DNA of 52,443 nt from Lobulomyces angularis (GCA_027604685.1 JADHYX010000132.1:1-52443); one strand, 5' to 3'; shown: positions 11,341-23,201, numbered from the stretch's first letter. The notes: a model not told the origin generated them from the letters alone. A program made the numbers and translations.

Positions 11341-13755
11341 TTAATAATCATCGATATGAAAATTGGTTTTATTACTGCAGGGTAAGGTTAATTCCAGTCT
11401 ATCCCCTAATTTCGTAGAGGTAAATCCACCATCCAATTTTTCTTTAACGTTTTCCGCGTTAATTAACAGTGTAGGAGAAGCCTGTGTGCTACTAAATTTA
11501 TAATTTTCTTGCAAGGTTTTATCCAAAAACAACTTATCTGCATCTAACTGCCGTAATTCTGTGTAATCCTCTTCATCAGAATAAGGCACACTGTTAATTT
11601 GTTTGACATTATCAAATATTTTTTGAATATTAGGCAAAGTATTTCTTAATTCCGACGAAGTGATAAATATATCTAGATAGTTTAGCAACTAAACAAAAAA
11701 AAAAAAATTGTTTTTTTATTGTATAAAAATAAAAATGAAATGAAAAATTACCTGCTCAATGTTTTTATTTAATAAAAATACTCCATACTCAAACCGAAAT
11801 TTTTCTACTCCCCTAGAATACAACGGAAATCTTCAATTTATGAATACATTAATTTTAACCCTAATTGCGACTTACACTGTATTTCCTCTATACATTAAGG
11901 TGATATTATCGGTTACAAGCGATCGTGACGACATACTCTTTATCGGATATCTCAATTTTATATCCAAATAATATGAAATCATATTCACTAAATGTGCTGT
12001 GAATCCGAGTGCAGTGGCAATTCTTTCCTCGTCATGACCTAAATTTTCAAAATTTAAAGCATTTCCAAAAATGAAAATTTACTTTTATAATCGGAGTTGG
12101 GTAGAAAGATTCCACGGATAAAAAAGTGAACTGAGTTATTAATAGCTTCCTTATTATATACAAAGAGCTTAAGAAATTTTTAGAAATGTATGCAAACCTC
12201 TCGTAATTGAAACAATAATTCCAAATCGTTGAATAGTTGTGTTATTTTTAGATTTCGTTTTTTTTCAATGTTTTTTAATTCAAGTTTCAATTGTCCACTT
12301 TCCAATTTGATATCGGTAATATTCTTCAACATTAAATTTCTTTTTGTGATTATGCTTCTTAAATTACACTGATTGATACAAGTATTATTTGTCAAACAAG
12401 CAGCGAAAGCCAATTTGCCACTGTGAGAATTTTGTACTTTATTTAATTGTTTAGAGTTTTCAGGCACAGTGAGTAGAAAATTTTTTCTGTTCAACGATTC
12501 AGTTTTTATTTCTTTCAAATGCAAACGTTCTAATCAAAAGGAAAAGGTAAATTAAATGATATTTATAGTTTTGAATCTCGTTAAAAATAATATTATTGTA
12601 CAAAAAAAGTTACTTGCTTGCAACAGCTGAGTTCTTCGCATATTCTCTAATTCCAACTGGTTCAAATTGGATTTCCTACTTTTGAAAGCTATCAACTGTA
12701 ACATAAAAAAGGCAATTGTAAATTTTAGCTGAATAATTATTCAAATGTGGACGCTCTTAAATACTGAAAAATATGATGCAACATTGGCTTTTTATTTTTA
12801 CAATTTACATTTTTCATTCTCTCCATTCGCCTAGATATCAGCTCTTCACCCTTTTCAATCGTATGAGTAATTTCTTGTAAACAACACCAAATGTTTTTTT
12901 GTAAATTAATGAGTCTAATTAAAATTTTTTTGTTATATAAAAATATAATAAAAATGCGATTATACCTTATTATGTTATCTATAGAGTATGATTTTCTAGC
13001 TTTAGCTGCATCAACTTTAACTGTTTCAACATCGTATTCATAATTTGCACTATTCTATATTTTTTTTAAACAGTTAAAAAAAACTATTCTTTGAACTTTA
13101 TAAAGTTACCACATCGGACTGGAGAAGATAATAAAAATTTTCAATTAAAAGTAAAATAGAATTTTTTGGAAATGGAGATTGAGTTTCATTAAGCTAAAGT
13201 TAACAAATAAAAAAAAGAAAAATTATTATAAAAATAGTTCGCAAAATGATGGTAAGTACCTCAGAGTCAATCTGCAACAAAGAATTGTTATTGTTAAGGT
13301 CAATAATTTTGTCTATCACACATTTAGTTTTTTTTTTATTTACGATATAAATGAAGACTAGAGTTTATAAGTGAAATTTGAAAAGAAAAAAATTAATTTA
13401 GTTAAGTTTAAAAAGAATTACCATTTATTCTAAAAACATTTATAATATGTGGATTGTCCTCATTTTCAATTTCATTTTCAAAGTCACAGTCAATATTCTC
13501 TTCAATTTCTTTTTTTAGAATATTTGAATTTTTTATTTTTATTGAATTTAAGTTCAAATTCAAGTTTAATTGTCTAAAGTCTGGATTTACATTGTTTTTT
13601 AAACTTTCACTCTCATAAAAGATCTTATTTTTTAATGTTTTCAAAATAAAAAATGTTTCAAAATCAAATAGTTCATTGCTTTCAGAAATGTCATTCCATT
13701 CAATTAATAAATTTCTAAATGAAAGTAAATCTATTTTTTTTAATTTAAAAATCAT
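11341..13755 (-). CDS. VPS38: UVRAG / Vps38 homologue, PI3-kinase complex II subunit
   Basis: A multi-exon minus-strand gene. Exon 1 (13755-13422) resembles the UVRAG C2 domain: LLSFRNLLIEW, FDFETFFILKTL, KIFYESESLKNNVNPDFRQL. A Lys/Leu-rich coiled-coil middle section follows (12180-12850). The C-terminal part gives ATALGFTAHLVNMISYYLDI, KLRYPIKSMSSRS, FPLYSRGVEKFRFEYGVFLL, NKNIEQLLNYLD and LRNTLPNIQKIF, a close match to the BARA-like end of UVRAG. The family works with Vps34, Vps15 and Vps30/Beclin in endosomal sorting and autophagosome maturation. The start at 13755 is the first ATG in the exon 1 frame; the frame is open further upstream to 13818 but begins there only with TTG. It lies 97 bp after the stop of COG3 on the same strand. 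Middle exon limits are the least certain part. Confidence 0.88.
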
Positions 13756-13852
13756 TGTACAAAAAATTTTAGGGTTTTCTGCAAAATTAATAAATCTATT
13801 ATAAATTTTTTTTATCAACAGCTTAAAAACTGACCAAAAAAAAATCTTTTGT

Positions 13853-16800
13853 TCAAGTTGATACTACAGTTTCACTTTTTTTTGAGAGTACTTCTAGCTG
13901 TTGGGCAACTTCATTTACTGCCAATACTTTATTTATTAAGGAGTACTCATAATTTGAACTTATTAAATCAAAAAATGTCTGATAGGTGTCTAATATGTGA
14001 CTCTAATAAAAGTTAAAAATACATTTTTTTTTACTGTAATACCTTTATAACTTTAATTAATACATTTTCTGTTCTTCGATCCCCTAAGTAAGAGGACATC
14101 TTGATGGCAGTATTAAAAAATCTTTCATTTAGAGTATTTTGAAACTGCTCAACAGTTTGTAACACTGCACCTAAAAAAATATAAATTTAAAAAACTGGTA
14201 GACATTAGGCAGATGTTTATTACCAGCTTGTGCAAAATTCTGTTTTACCAACAGTTCCTTTTGAGTTAGAGGCTTTGTTTCATTCCTTAGCTTAAACGCA
14301 GAAACTTTTATCAGAAAACTAGAAATGGGTTCTAAACTAGACTTGGCGTTTTCTAAAATAAGATCCTCACAAACTGCTTTTAGCTCCTTATCCACTGCTT
14401 GTTTAGAATCTGAGTAGGTGTAAATCACTTTTGGAGTAACAGAGGAAATTATGTTTTTTCCAAGAGTCATCAAGGATGACCACTTGCTGTTTACCAGTGA
14501 TGCAATCACATCTATTTTATATTAACGATTAACTCAGATTATTAAAATACCTTGGATTCCTGACAAATCTAAAGAATCCTCTTTTCGTAGAAAGTTGGTA
14601 TCAAATTTACTAATTTGTTCCCGTAACATAAGCAAATTTTTTATCAAAAACAATTGCCCATCAAGTTTACTCTATTTTAATTTAGAAATTAGCACCAAAA
14701 AGGCATAAATTTCAAACCTGTTTTTTCGAAATTATATTGCTAGCACTTAGCAAAGAATTTCTGCAGATTTCAACAGCCTCTTGAGATATATCCTCAAAAA
14801 TAGCAGACTAAAAATAGAATATGTCATTTTTTTGTTATTAGGCGTTTAACAAATTACTGGGACACTCTGATATAATTTTCCTAAAATAAATAGAGTTCTT
14901 TGTAACGTAGGGTACCATTCTCCTGCACCATAAACCGCATTAAAAAAAGTTTTCTCTTCAGTATCACTACTTTTCTTTGATGTATCTATTTTTAAGGCAC
15001 TTTTATTCTGATTATTCAAATTTGATGTAGAAAAAATCCTTAAATCATCTCTTAGATCGAGACTTGCTGTATCCTCTCCTTCATTCAGCGCCTTTAGCAC
15101 GGCTGGAGATGCATGTAATCCATCGGTGACATTTTCCAAAACCGGAGCCATGGGAACTGTTGAAGAAGTAGGAATTGGCTGCGGTACTGTGAATATTATC
15201 AAAATAAAAAAAATTTATTACGGAGAAATAAGCAGATTCACTTACATTTATTAGTTCTAGTAAACAGTATTACTTCTTCCTCTCTAGGTTTAAAGCCTTC
15301 AATGTCTGATTTCAGATAAGATTGTGCTCTGAACACTAGTCGTTGTTGGGCATCCTCCAATATTTTACCAACTACTGCGTTCGCTGCTAAGCTTATTCCA
15401 TCAATAAACTCTTCCCCAAGTTTTTCCTCTGAGGATGGATTGAATCCTTGTCCGACATCGTTATAGTTTGTGGTTATATTAGATGATATACTTTTCTTCT
15501 GAATTTGCAACTGATTGCAAATTTCAGATAATAATTCAATTTTCGTTTCTCTCAATATTAAAGGTCTAAATGAATCATGCAACACTATTGATAAGTCCTC
15601 CAAAAAAGACCTTTCAAGAAGGGTATAATTTAATTTATTTTCTGTTTTAAACTATGTGAAAAACCAATACACGTACCCTAGATCCTCTTGCATTTCAAAA
15701 AAGTGGTAATACAAATTGAATTCATCAGAACAAACTTGAGTCATATATGCACAACCATTTTTCAGCTAATTAAAAAATTTTTGTGAAAACATAATTAGTA
15801 ATAGCATAGAATAAAATAGAGAATATAGAGAAAAATGGCTATGCTGTGTTTTTTTTTAAATTTTCTCACAAAAGTTAAAAAATCACTTTCACTCTCTGAA
15901 GCAATGTTTAAGATATTTGCTTCAATTTGCAAGGCAAGCACTTGTTTTCTACAAGAATAATAGGAATTGCAGCAATCTGATAGCAAGGAGTAATACCTAA
16001 TTAAATAGAATAAAATTTCAAATTGAAACTGATATTAACTCTTTATGTCCTTCACATCTAGATTCAATTTCAGCGATTAACGGCTTTAACTTAGCTCCCT
16101 GTGTTTTAAATTTAACATAAAATAACGATGTATATAAGCTTGAGTTTAAAATATCCTTCGGGGGCTAATATTCATAAAAAATAAAAAATTAAAACATTCA
16201 GTAAATTTTGATAAGGTTAATATTAAAAATTATTCCAATTACTTTGTCACGTAGTTTATCCCTCGTATCTATTGCTAAATTTCTCATCTGAGTTGTAAAA
16301 TGCATCTTAATCAGAGTCAACGCTCGTGTCATGCACTGTCTGAAACGCATGTGGTAAAGTTCAGTGTCTTTATAATGTAACTTTCAAAAAAGTTAAAAAT
16401 GGCGAAAATTAAATCACCAAAACACTTACGTGATCATTAATAAATGCTAAGCAATGGTCCAACTTTGATAGCACTGGAATAAACTGATTGTCTAAACAAA
16501 CTAAATCCCCTGGATTAGACAATAATTTTGTAACAGGTTCTAGTTGATTAAAATATGCTAATTTAGCTGAAAGTTGAATGGATATATTAGTTAAATGCGT
16601 CTATTTGATTAAAAAACTTAATATAGGTGTGAATAATAGAGGTAGTATACTTGGTCTTTTAATAATTTTTCACAAGCTAACTGCAAGGCTTTACTTTTAC
16701 TTTCCACAAATTTATAATTTATCAGAAGATGGTCAAGCAGCACTCCAGTTTCTTCGATACTACTCAATATATTCCCACAAGTATCCCTATATAGAATAAC

Positions 16801-17207
16801 ACCATCCAGATATGATCTATAAACATCTTCCTGACCCTGCTCCATTTCTCTTTCAATTTCAGAAAACCTAACAAAAACAAATTAGTTTTTTTCTTTTTAA
16901 ACACAAAGTCAACATTGGTTTCTTCTTTCTCACCATTTAAAAAATTGCTGCGCAGTTTCAATTATTGCATCCTTACCATATGTTAATTCTTGATTATCGC
17001 ATTTACCAATTAAATCATCTTCTAATAATAATTTGCTACTGGGTTCTGAAATTAAACTAGAGCTCGAATCAACTTCAGTAATCATCTAAAAATGTGGAAG
17101 GTAAGTTACTTAAGATATGAGATTAAAAAAAGGAAACTGACTTTGCTCGGAAATGGTAGCTCATTACAAGCAGCTTGTAGTAGTAAGTAAGGGTCCTGAT
17201 CATTCAT
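13853..17207 (-). CDS. COG3: conserved oligomeric Golgi complex subunit 3 (Sec34)
   Basis: A minus-strand gene with at least ten short introns. Exon 1 starts at ATG 17207 (MNDQDPYLLLQAACNELPFP) and splices at a GTCAGT donor. Segments that match COG3 in order: QQFFKWFSEIEREM, SSIEETGVLLDHLLINYKFV, CEKLLKDQ, SAKLAYFNQLEPVTKLLSNP, a VLHDSFRPLILRETKIELLSE stretch (shown in part), DAQQRLVFRAQSYLKSDIEG, the strongly diagnostic EWYPTLQRTLFILGKLYQSV, AVCEDLILENAKSSLEPISS and a C-terminal VLAVNEVAQQLEVLSKKSE. COG3 belongs to lobe A of the tethering complex that recycles Golgi enzymes. The two-sided agreement with human COG3, including the WYPT motif and the VSAFKLRNE region, makes the call firm; individual exon limits in the middle were not all checked. 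Confidence 0.92.
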
Positions 17208-17409
17208 TACAAGGTTAATAAATTAAGATTAATATTTCACAAAGTGAAATTTTTTTTTAAAAAAAAAAATAATTAAAATTGAACAAAAAATTTAAATCGA
17301 AACTTTCTTAAAAAAAAAAAATTAAATATCCTAAAAAATTACATTTATAAAAAAATATATAAAATAAAAAAGAAGTTTCTACACAAATACGGTTAAAATC
17401 CTTGAAAAT

Positions 17410-18289
17410 TCAAACAGTAACTAATCCAACCTGGGTTGATGAATTATTTTTCTTATTAAATTTAAAAAGTTTTCCTAAAATAGAAGTTGATTCTTTGGAC
17501 GGAGGAGTATTCACTTCAGAATTCTGATTATCATTTCCATCGCGAGAGGAACTTGGTGAAGAAGGGCGTTTTCCAGCATGTCCGAATCCAATTTTCCTGC
17601 TAGATTTCTTTCCCCACTGCCTTTTATAAGTATCTACCAACCATTGCAGTTGAATTGAGTTAAATGCGCCTCGGCGACGTCTACGAACATATTCAATTGT
17701 ATCTAAAGGAACCATTCCTGCCTCGATAAAAGCAATTGCAACTAGGACTGGAGCCCTGCCAAGCCCTGCGACACAATGTACCGCCTAAATTTTTTTTTGC
17801 TTAAATAAATGAAAAAAAAAAAAAAAATTAACTTACAATAACTGGCTCAGTGCCTTTATTTAATTCATCTTTAGATGAAACCAATCCCCCAACAAATCTT
17901 TCGTCGCATAAATTTAAAAAATTTGCAATCGTTTCAGCAGGTGGCAATCCTCCATCTTTAAAAGGCCAATCGAATACGTTAATTCCCACTTGCTCAAAAA
18001 CAATTTTATTGTAAGTTGGTTCGCATACGCGGACTACGTCAGTAACACCACGTGATTTTAACTCCTTTTTTTATAAGAAAAAAATAAGAAATGTAAATCA
18101 AGAATATTTTTTTACCTTAACGTATTGATGAATAGTTTGTTCAGTTGGACAATCTAAAACCAAAAACTTTAAATTTTTGTACTCAATTGGTGAAAGTACG
18201 CGATTAAATGGAATATTTGGAAGTTGAGATGAGTTTGAGTTTTCATTTGACATTGAAGGTGGAGAAGGTGAAATTGGTGAAGAAGACAT
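17410..18289 (-). CDS. PTP4A: PRL-type (PTP4A) protein tyrosine phosphatase, no CaaX box
   Basis: Three exons (18289-18116, 18064-17837, 17784-17410) give 258 residues. A 30-residue Ser/Pro-rich leader precedes the catalytic domain: [29 protein letters not shown], the acid loop FDWPFKDGG and the P-loop [10 protein letters not shown] (Cys138, Arg144). Ala after the P-loop Arg, where most dual-specificity phosphatases have Ser/Thr, is a PRL hallmark, as is Cys72, the partner in the redox disulfide. [16 protein letters not shown] matches the PRL C-terminal helix. PRLs are about 170 residues and end in a farnesylated CaaX after a basic patch. This one instead has a ~70-residue Ser/Lys-rich tail ending GLVTV, with no Cys near the end. 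PRLs are known to regulate CNNM magnesium transporters and growth; membrane attachment here would need another mechanism. Confidence 0.93.
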
Positions 18290-18389
18290 TATTAATTAAG
18301 GTTAATTTCTAACTTATAAATTGATTGAAATTCAGAATAAAAAGACTGGATAAATAAAAGGAAAAATGCAGGAGAAATAAAAATTAATC

Positions 18390-18885
18390 TTATCCGTTGT
18401 CGTTCTTAGTTTGAATAATTAAGGTTCCTAAAGATAATAAAAAATAAAAATAAAAATTTAATCAGCCAAAAAAATTCCCAAAAAAAGCTGAAATTTTATC
18501 AAACTATTGAAGTATAAAAAAGAAAAAAACTTTTATTACCGGTGTATAAATCAGCTCCGCTGGATTTTATCAGTGAGTAGTTTGAGATAGTTAAAAGAAC
18601 TTTTATCATAAAAATCAAAAGATTAAATTTTTTAGCTTTTTTTTCGCTACAAAACGAAAAAAATTAATTAAATCTGTGTAACCAAAAAGAAAAATATAAA
18701 ACCTTCAATTTTATACCTCGCCACTTGAAAACAAAGACTTGGACTTTCTTTTAGACAGTTTGATTCTCAGTTTGATACGCAGTTTGAGAACTGGCGCGGG
18801 ACATGCACTTGTGCTGCACAAAGCCAAGTTGCGTTGCTCAGGACTTACCTTGCTTACTAAGAACAGTAAAAGAACCTTCTGGCAT
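18390..18885 (-). CDS. possible spliced 24-codon ORF or 5'-leader uORF upstream of PTP4A
   Basis: On the minus strand an ATG at 18885 opens MPEGSFTVLSKQ, ending in a perfect donor (CAAG|GTAAGT, intron from 18848). A pyrimidine-rich acceptor (TTATCTTTAG) ends at 18428, and the exon from 18427 continues in frame as GTLIIQTKNDNG followed by TAA at 18392-18390. The result is a 24-residue peptide across a 421-nt intron. Its stop lies 100 bp above the PTP4A start codon, so it may be a uORF in the PTP4A leader or a separate tiny gene. Splice signals are better than chance, but I recognise no homologue. The intron could also simply be a 5'-UTR intron of PTP4A. Confidence 0.35.
18756..18791. repeat. 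three 12-bp tandem units starting CAGTTTGA
   Basis: CAGTTTGA occurs at 18756, 18768 and 18780, exactly 12 bp apart, inside the long intron above PTP4A. Just to the right (about 18808-18824) lies a near-perfect inverted repeat, CTTGTGC/GCACAAAG. The patch is clearly richer in G and C than its surroundings. Function unknown. Confidence 0.7.
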
Positions 18886-19391
18886 TTTTTTGTCGATGTT
18901 CTGTTGAATTTAATATAAATTCTCCTTCTTTAAACTTGTAACTTATATTAATTTTTTCAATTTCTTTAGATTACACTAATATTAAATTTTTCTCTTACAT
19001 TATACTTAAACTTAAATTAAACTTTCTTACTCTCAATCATATTTGGAAATTATACATGTTTTTTAAATTACAAAAAATTTTTTTCAACATTTTGTGACCT
19101 TGATTAACTTTTAAAAATGTAAAAGGGTTAAATTTCAATTTCATATGAATCATATCCAACTCGGTGCCAAAAAATATAACGACGGTTTGGCAAATTTGGT
19201 TAAACGTTAATTTAGTTAGGTTTTCACCTTCAATTCCCAACTTGACGTTCAATATAGCTTTGTAGCAAAACTACCAAACTTTATTCAAAGATATGCAAAT
19301 TAGTTAACAAAATTTTATTTTCTCTTTTTAAAGTTCAACATTCAGTTCAAATAATAAAATTAATAAAATATTATACAAATTAAAAAAAATA
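18886..19391. other. AT-rich intergenic stretch
   Basis: About 500 bp between the micro-ORF above PTP4A and the end of the next minus-strand gene. It should hold the promoter of the PTP4A transcript. A 71-codon minus-strand frame at 19037-19252 shows no splice context or recognisable motif and is not called. Confidence 0.5.
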
Positions 19392-22067
19392 TTATAAAAT
19401 TAAATTAATGCAATCTTTATCTCCATCTGTCAGCCATTCCAACCCTCGATTTGAAGTAAATAAATCTCCGTAGATACTGTCATTTTCATCCCCTTTGCTG
19501 CTGGTTATTTCCATTACTCCTTCATCCTCATCTGAATCGGCGCACTCATGAGCAGCCGACAATACAAATTGTGAATTACTTTTTATAATATAAGATTAAT
19601 CATTATTTTAAGGTAATTTCAATATATGTATATTTGTCAATTAACTTTTTTTTAATTTTTTTTTACCAAGAGTGACACTTCAAATCAATCTCGTGCACTT
19701 TTCTTCCATCGACAGTTAATGTTTTTACCCCACATACTAGTCCAAAAAGAATTAAATTTTATAATAATTGTTCTTTTACCTATCATATCGCAGTTATGTT
19801 TTTTTTTTTTTAATTTCAACCCATTGGCGGAACTTGATTTTGATAATGAGTTTGAGTAAGGATCCAAGATTTCATCAAATGACGGATTCTGTAAATCAAA
19901 CTTTTTTTCCTTAATAACCATGCTCTTCTCTGTCACCTCTGCAACAACATTAAGTTGGGTTAAATTTATATCATTTGCTTCCATTTTAGTAGAATTGTTC
20001 AATGCGTCAACACATTTTGCTGAACTTTTTACCCTATCAATTGATAATGACCTAACTAGTTTCTCATCCTTGATCGTTGTCAAACATGAATCTAAAGTAC
20101 TTTGTCCCTGTTTAGAAGTTAAATTTTCAATTAATTCTTCCTTATCGAAAGTTAAGTTATCAATTGAATTTCCAATCGGCGTTACTTCTTCAGTTGGTGG
20201 TAGTAAAACTTCGGTATCAGTTTCATCTTTTCCCCAAAAATCCCAAGTAATTTTACTCTCTTTCAATATCGATTCCATCAAACCATTGAACTCCGTTTCG
20301 TTCTGGGTATTTTCTAAAGTAAAGCAAGTTAAAATTCAGTAAGTTACAAAAAAAGTAAACAGAAAAATTTTTACCTTTTTCATTATTCTTTGAAGGGAGC
20401 CTACTTTCAGTAGAAAGAAGTTTTTCATTAAAAACAGGCAAAAATAAATTTTCTGCTGGCAGGACAGCTGCACATTGAATCTCCTCAATACTTTTCGAAT
20501 TATTTAGTTCTACGAACGTGGCACTACCACCGAAAATAGGTGTTATTTCCTCACTAATACATGCTTTATTATTTTCAAAGTAGTTATGTGCATTTGTAAA
20601 ATTAGCATCAACTAAATTATTAAGTTTTGTTTTACCATCGTTGGATTTCAAGCATTTAAATTCTTCAGTAGATTTGCTTTTTTTAATATCTGTGCTACAA
20701 GTTAATGATTCAGTAGAATTAGATTTCACAATTTGATCAATTATTTCCTCGAATTTATCAAAAGCAAAGTCATGGTCATTAATAGCCGACGGTGTCTCTA
20801 GCATAATCGATGGGTTGTGCGCACTGGAGATTAAAGCTTCATTTACTTCTTTAATCAAGCTTCCTCCATTGCCCTTACTTGAGTTGTAGGCTACGCTCTC
20901 TTGAATATCCGAAGTATCCACTGGAAAAGTTGTATTTATGGTACTTTTATATACAGCGCTGTCACTTTCTGCTGAACTAGGAATATCTAACACATTCAAA
21001 TTAGGATTTTTATTGGTCAATGTAGCATTGAAAGAAGTGTCTGCATTTTTAGTTTCTAGTAATGTAAAAATTCAGATAAAATTAAATTAAAACTCCTTAC
21101 TGTTCCGCTCCATAGCTGACTTTCCGGTCTTATTTTTGTTAGTATCATCTGAAAAATTAATTTTAAGCTTTAACACCCAAAAAAAATGAATTTATTTTTT
21201 ACCTTCAAAAACATTAACATTTAAATTAGGTTCTTTAAAAAAACCAGCAGGTGAAATTTCAATATGAACTTTGGCGTCTTCTATAACTTCATCAATAACT
21301 TTATCAAGAACAACTGAATCTTTTTTTGAAGAAGATGTAAGCCCATTTAACTTTACTCTCTCTTTTACTAATTCCATCCAAAAACCTTTACTGACTTGAG
21401 TGAACCCTTGCTGTTTTGAGAGTCTTTCATAAATGTATATTAACTGTTTGACTGTAAGAAAATGGTATTCTTCTTCTTCGTTGTCATCTTGAACAACACT
21501 GTTGTGATTGAATATTTTTCTTTCACCATTTTCTGCAATTTTCTCACTTGACTTCTCTGGTGAAAAGTTTTTTTCAATTTCTTTTGTTTTACAATCATTT
21601 TTTTCTTTAATCTGCATTAAATTAGAGGCTAGAAAACTACTTCCAACAACTTCACCAACATCAAAAACTGACTTGACTTTTTTAATATTTGAAAAACTTT
21701 TACTTGAGATGTAAGGCTCTTTCTTTATTTCTACTTTGTTATTGTTTACAATACACTTAGTATTATCACTTTTACTTTCACACTTAAAATTTTTCTTGCT
21801 AAAGGAAGTTTCACTAGATTCAATTTCTCTATTGGGGATCCTATAATTTGACTTCGTACTACTATTCAGGTTAGAAAGGGAATTTTGCTTCAAAAGTGAA
21901 TTGGAATATCCTTTTTTAAAATTTACATCATTTTTTAAATCATCAGTGAATAAAATTTTAAATGACTGTGTTGATGGGTCGTAAACAGGTGTTATTTTCC
22001 TTTTGTAATTTTGGTGGGGTTTATTTGGTTTGGCTGGTTCAAATTTTGCAATTAGTGAATTAATCAT
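19392..22067 (-). CDS. unrecognised Ser/Lys/Glu-rich multi-exon protein
   Basis: Six consistent exons on the minus strand. The first is 22067-21203 (starting MINSLIAKFEPAKPNKP), the second 21148-21101, and the last ends at stop 19394-19392. The joined frame runs through DDTNKNKTGKSAMERN, NPNLNVLDIPSSAESD and ENTQNETEFNGLMESILK, then VCGVKTLTVDGRKVHEIDLK and CADSDEDEGVMEI, to GLEWLTDGDKDCINLIL; roughly 790 residues. Most of it is low-complexity and probably disordered. Two parts look ordered: FLTVKQLIYIYERLSKQQGF in exon 1 and the Cys-containing C-terminal block. The N-terminal LIAKFE and the TVKQLIYIYE helix recall short linear motifs of cytoskeletal or polarity proteins, but I cannot assign a family. 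Acidic patches and many Ser/Thr suggest a regulated scaffold; that is inference only. Confidence 0.75.
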
Positions 22068-22496
22068 CCAAATTTCTTAATATGTTAGAAACAGTATTTT
22101 TTATGTTTAATTTTTTATCTTCAAAGATACGAAGATTCTTCTGAGTTTCTTTTGATATTTTTGTTCACGTTCGCGGACTTTTAATAATTAGAAACAAGCA
22201 TGGGTTCAACTTTTTTAATTTTTTTTTATTTTAATTTTTGTCAATCTTCTACCAATGAAGAATTCCATTTACAAAGAGTTTGATAAAACTATTTTTATTA
22301 TTTATTTCAACATGGATAATTTTTATAATTCACTTTTCTGATGGTTTTTCGAAAATCTATCAAATTAAAAATAAATTTTTTATATCCTGAAAGTTTTATT
22401 ATTTACATAATTAAAAAAAAATATGAAAATATGAGTATTACTGAAGTTTATCTTTCTTATTTCGTACCTGTGTAACCAACGAAATTCAACTAAAAA
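22068..22496. promoter_or_regulatory. divergent promoter region, unknown gene / RPL37
   Basis: About 430 bp separate the two divergent start codons. It is AT-rich with T tracts near 22200-22250. No clear factor site is visible and no ORF is called. Confidence 0.45.
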
Positions 22497-23201
22497 ATGG
22501 TGAGTTTTTAATTCATTGTATTTCATATCTACAGTCAGAAAATATCAATGCATAAAGTTATTCAAATATGTTAATTAAAACCACTTATCAATTTTATTAT
22601 ATATTAAAATCATTTATATTATTAATCATTTCAATGGGATGGTTTGAGAAACATTACCAAAATTCCAAATTGATACAAACATTTAAAAACGTTTAAAAAA
22701 ATTAAATTTTTTTTTGCAAAATTATTATCGTTTTAACATTGCATCAAATTGGCAATTCGAATCTTTTTTTTCGTTACTACAATTACATTTTTGTGTTAAT
22801 CATTTCTTGTTGATTTAGACAAAAGGTACCTGTTCTTTTGGTAAAAGACACGTTAAAACACACACATTATGTAAACGTTGTGGACGTCGTTCATTTCATA
22901 ATCAAAAAAAAACTTGTGCACAATGTGGTTACCCTGCAGCGAAGTTAAGATCTTGTAAAGAAATTTTAATTTTTGGATTTAAGCTAACGTTTTTTTTTTC
23001 TTCTTAGTTAATTGGAGTGTGAAAGGTAAAAGAAGAAAGACAACTGGAACTGGTAGAATGGCTCACTTAAAAAACATGCCTAGAAGATTTAAAAATGGAT
23101 TTAGAGAAGGTATAATTTTTTTTATATTTTTCAATATTAAGCATAATAAAAAAATTTTATTAGGCACAAGCGCCAAGAAAGTTACTGCCGCCAGTAACTG
23201 A
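22497..23201 (+). CDS. RPL37: 60S ribosomal protein L37 (eL37)
   Basis: Four exons (22497-22499, 22819-22954, 23008-23109, 23164-23201) give 92 residues, the family's size. The zinc finger is visible as [10 protein letters not shown] and [13 protein letters not shown]. It is flanked by [17 protein letters not shown] and by the conserved [20 protein letters not shown] segment and FKNGFREG. Exon 1 is just the ATG, followed by a 319-nt intron, the second longest I resolved here. Without the splice at 22954/23008 the frame would miss [10 protein letters not shown]. Its role is structural, within the large ribosomal subunit near the 5.8S/25S rRNA junction. Confidence 0.97.

Noticed and set aside
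13756..13818. Longer N-terminus for the UVRAG homologue
   Set aside because: The longer frame begins at TTG, not ATG, and the C2-like homology starts after the ATG at 13755.
19037..19252. 71-codon minus-strand frame between PTP4A and the unknown gene
   Set aside because: No motif, no splice partners, A/T-driven composition.
19920..20342. 140-codon plus-strand frame over the unknown gene
   Set aside because: The minus-strand exons join in frame on both sides; the plus frame is a Ser/Leu-rich shadow.
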